A stretch of DNA of 64,000 bases from Pseudomonas aylmerensis (GTDB lineage: Bacteria > Pseudomonadota > Gammaproteobacteria > Pseudomonadales > Pseudomonadaceae). Positions 62,794-64,000 of this stretch are shown in pieces. The DNA lies in the NCBI RefSeq assembly GCF_001702265.1, contig NZ_MAUE01000032.1, positions 142,687-206,686 on the forward strand, written 5' to 3'. The translations under genes were made by a program, and so were the position numbers. Under the pieces are notes generated by a model. The model was not told the DNA's origin and ran no database searches. It was given only the letters and a program-made list of their open reading frames with translations. Numbering within the stretch: position 1 is the stretch's first letter; the number at the start of each line of letters is the position of its first letter.

Positions 62794-63630
62794 TCACGCC
62801 ACCAGCTTCTCCCTGGCGACTGGTGACCGATAGTCGTTGTAGCTATGCGGCCTGGTGATGTTGTAGCGCGATACATAGCGCTGCACATCCGCTCGGGCCT
62901 CATGTTCCGACCCGTAGCCTGCTTCTGGCACCCACTCTGATTTCAAACTTCCAAAGAAACGCTCCATCGGAGCGTTATCCCAGCATTCGCCTTTACGGCT
63001 CATGCTTTGTCGGAGTCCATGTTCCAGCAGTTCATTTCTGAATTTATGGCTGGTGTACTGGCAACCTTGGTCGGAGTGAAACAGTACGTCTTTTGGGCGA
63101 CCGCGCAGTTCAATCGCCATGCGCAGGGCTTCGCAGGTCAGCGTGGCATCAGAGATCATCGAAAACGACCAGCCCACAATCCGGCGAGCGAACAAGTCCA
63201 GAACCGCCGCAAAATACAGCCAACGCTTGCCGACTTTGATGTACGTCACGTCCCCACACCACACCTGATTGACCGTCGCAACATCAAACTTGCGTTTGAG
63301 CACATGCGGTGCCACCAAAGCCTCCACGCCAGGTGACTTGTACTTATGGCGCCGGCGTTGACGGCTGACAATGCCTGCTTCTCGCATCAAGCTGCGAGCC
63401 ATGAACCGCCCGACATCATGCCCGCCGGCTTGCAGCTGTTTAGCCAAGGTACGAGCGCCCGCAGACTCTCTCGACGCCCTGTGGTGCTTGACCAGCATAG
63501 CCTTGAGTTTCTCTCGCTTAGGGCTCACCTTGCCTTGGCGCTGACGCCATGCGTAAAAGCTACTGCGGTTTATTCCGAACACACGACAGCAATCGTTAAC
63601 GCCGTACTGCTCGCCCAGCTCACAGATCAA
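62794..63630 (-). CDS. IS3-family transposase OrfB (DDE integrase domain)
   Basis: A 278-codon frame opening at TTG 63630. An HTH_21-like N-terminal part (HHRASRESAGARTLAKQLQA) precedes the rve core with the DDE triad: D in VWCGDVTYIKVG, D in LFHSDQGCQYTS, E in NAPMERFFGSLKSE. It ends YNITRPHSYNDYRSPVAREK. Probably made mostly as an OrfAB fusion by -1 frameshifting at 63672-63678 rather than from its own start. Confidence 0.93.
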   Translation of the reverse strand: MICELGEQYGVNDCCRVFGINRSSFYAWRQRQGKVSPKREKLKAMLVKHHRASRESAGARTLAKQLQAGGHDVGRFMARSLMREAGIVSRQRRRHKYKSPGVEALVAPHVLKRKFDVATVNQVWCGDVTYIKVGKRWLYFAAVLDLFARRIVGWSFSMISDATLTCEALRMAIELRGRPKDVLFHSDQGCQYTSHKFRNELLEHGLRQSMSRKGECWDNAPMERFFGSLKSEWVPEAGYGSEHEARADVQRYVSRYNITRPHSYNDYRSPVAREKLVA

Positions 63631-63929
63631 CGAGAGTGATCTTTGGCGTCCAAAAGCAGGAGAGCACTGGCCTTTTTTAGGATTTCGATATCCCGGTCTC
63701 TTTGCCTGAGCAAGGCTTTAAGTTCCTGGATCTCTCGCTGATCCGCGGTAATCGCCTTGGCTCCCACCGGAGTCGAGCCCAAGCGTTCCTTGCGAACTTG
63801 ATCGACCCAGCGGCGCAAGGCCGTAGGGCCAATATCCAAGCTGGCACAGACCTCGGGAACCGACTGCCCCTCGTCCAGCACCATGCTGGCAGCCTTGAGT
63901 TTGAACTCACATGAATAAGATTTACGCAT
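63627..63929 (-). CDS. IS3-family transposase OrfA (HTH and leucine zipper)
   Basis: A 100-aa protein from ATG 63929 (MRKSYSCEFKLKAASMVLDE). The HTH region is VPEVCASLDIGPTALRRWVD, followed by a coiled-coil (REIQELKALLRQRDRDIEIL). It ends DHSR at 63627. The slippery CTAAAAAAGG near codon 84 allows -1 shifting into orfB. A TTG at 63935 is in frame but the ATG is more likely. Confidence 0.92.
   Translation of the reverse strand: MRKSYSCEFKLKAASMVLDEGQSVPEVCASLDIGPTALRRWVDQVRKERLGSTPVGAKAITADQREIQELKALLRQRDRDIEILKKASALLLLDAKDHSR
63672..63678 (-). promoter_or_regulatory. Programmed -1 frameshift site (A6G) in the IS
   Basis: On the minus strand the heptamer A-AAA-AAG lies in the orfA reading frame (codons CTA AAA AAG). 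After slipping by -1, translation continues GQCSPAFGRQRSLSLICELG into orfB without a stop, giving the OrfAB transposase. Confidence 0.85.
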
Positions 63930-64000
63930 ATCCAAACACCTCAGATTTGGACGCCATCATAGCGCCCGATTGAGGTGTCCAAAATCATTAGGCCAGTTCA

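Larger units (their letters stand above)
62757..64000 (-). mobile_element. IS3-family insertion sequence (complete to the window edge)
   Basis: Terminal inverted repeats start TGAACTGG at 62757 and end CCAGTTCA at 64000, with matching inner parts (TTGGACACC at both ends). The 1244-bp element holds overlapping orfA and orfB on the minus strand with a canonical A6G frameshift site. It is inserted in the right arm of a REP element (left flank GCGAGCAAGC). The right flank and target duplication are outside the window. Confidence 0.92.

Overview
The window is about 64 kb of high-GC gamma-proteobacterial chromosome, almost certainly from the Pseudomonas fluorescens group. The evidence is a complete alginate cluster in the canonical order algD-8-44-K-E-G-X-L-I-J-F-A, an EstB-type carboxylesterase, RhlB, an Aap-type amino-acid ABC transporter, homogentisate catabolism genes, and many intergenic copies of a palindromic REP element (core GTGGGAGCGGGCTTGC).

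Layout. 0-2.6 kb: homogentisate/tyrosine catabolism (fahA partial, hmgA) with its divergent IclR regulator. 2.6-8.8 kb: a PBP4-type D,D-carboxypeptidase, a TonB-dependent siderophore-type receptor, a GST-like protein, a GIY-YIG protein and an NTF2-like protein. 8.8-18.2 kb: a response regulator and an Hpt protein lie upstream of and divergent from a seven-gene chaperone-usher fimbrial operon. That operon holds four DUF1120 pilins, a chaperone, an usher, a two-domain adhesin and a fifth DUF1120 pilin. 18.2-20.5 kb: a CynX/NimT-type MFS transporter and a FadR-type regulator, then a decayed MqsA-like antitoxin remnant. 20.5-24.7 kb: aapJQMP. 25-27.3 kb: estB and rhlB. 27.3-35.2 kb: a three-gene cassette, AT-richer in its upstream half. 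It encodes two proteins built from three copies of one unrecognised domain of about 320 residues, followed by a 1622-aa RHS/YD-repeat protein. 35.4-40.6 kb: moaCDE, a PIN-PhoH protein, a polysaccharide deacetylase-like protein and YaaA. 40.6-58 kb: the algD leader and the 12-gene alginate operon, ending at a strong terminator. 58-62 kb: a small membrane protein, an SDR, a LysR/MFS divergent pair and an NTF2-like ORF. 62.1-64 kb: a tandem array of REP units of about 177 bp, interrupted by a complete IS3-family element.

How the genes fit together. AlgA/AlgD make GDP-mannuronate. Alg8/Alg44 polymerise it in response to c-di-GMP. AlgK/E/G/X/L form the periplasmic and outer-membrane secretion and modification complex, and AlgI/J/F (with AlgX) acetylate the polymer. 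Together with the fimbrial operon and its adjacent phosphorelay genes, the region is rich in surface and biofilm functions. The least explained part is the RHS cassette with its triplicated partner domain, preceded by a perfect 22-nt palindrome. A second oddity is a REP element lying in frame inside the 5' end of algK, where it encodes the N-terminal part of the lipoprotein signal peptide.
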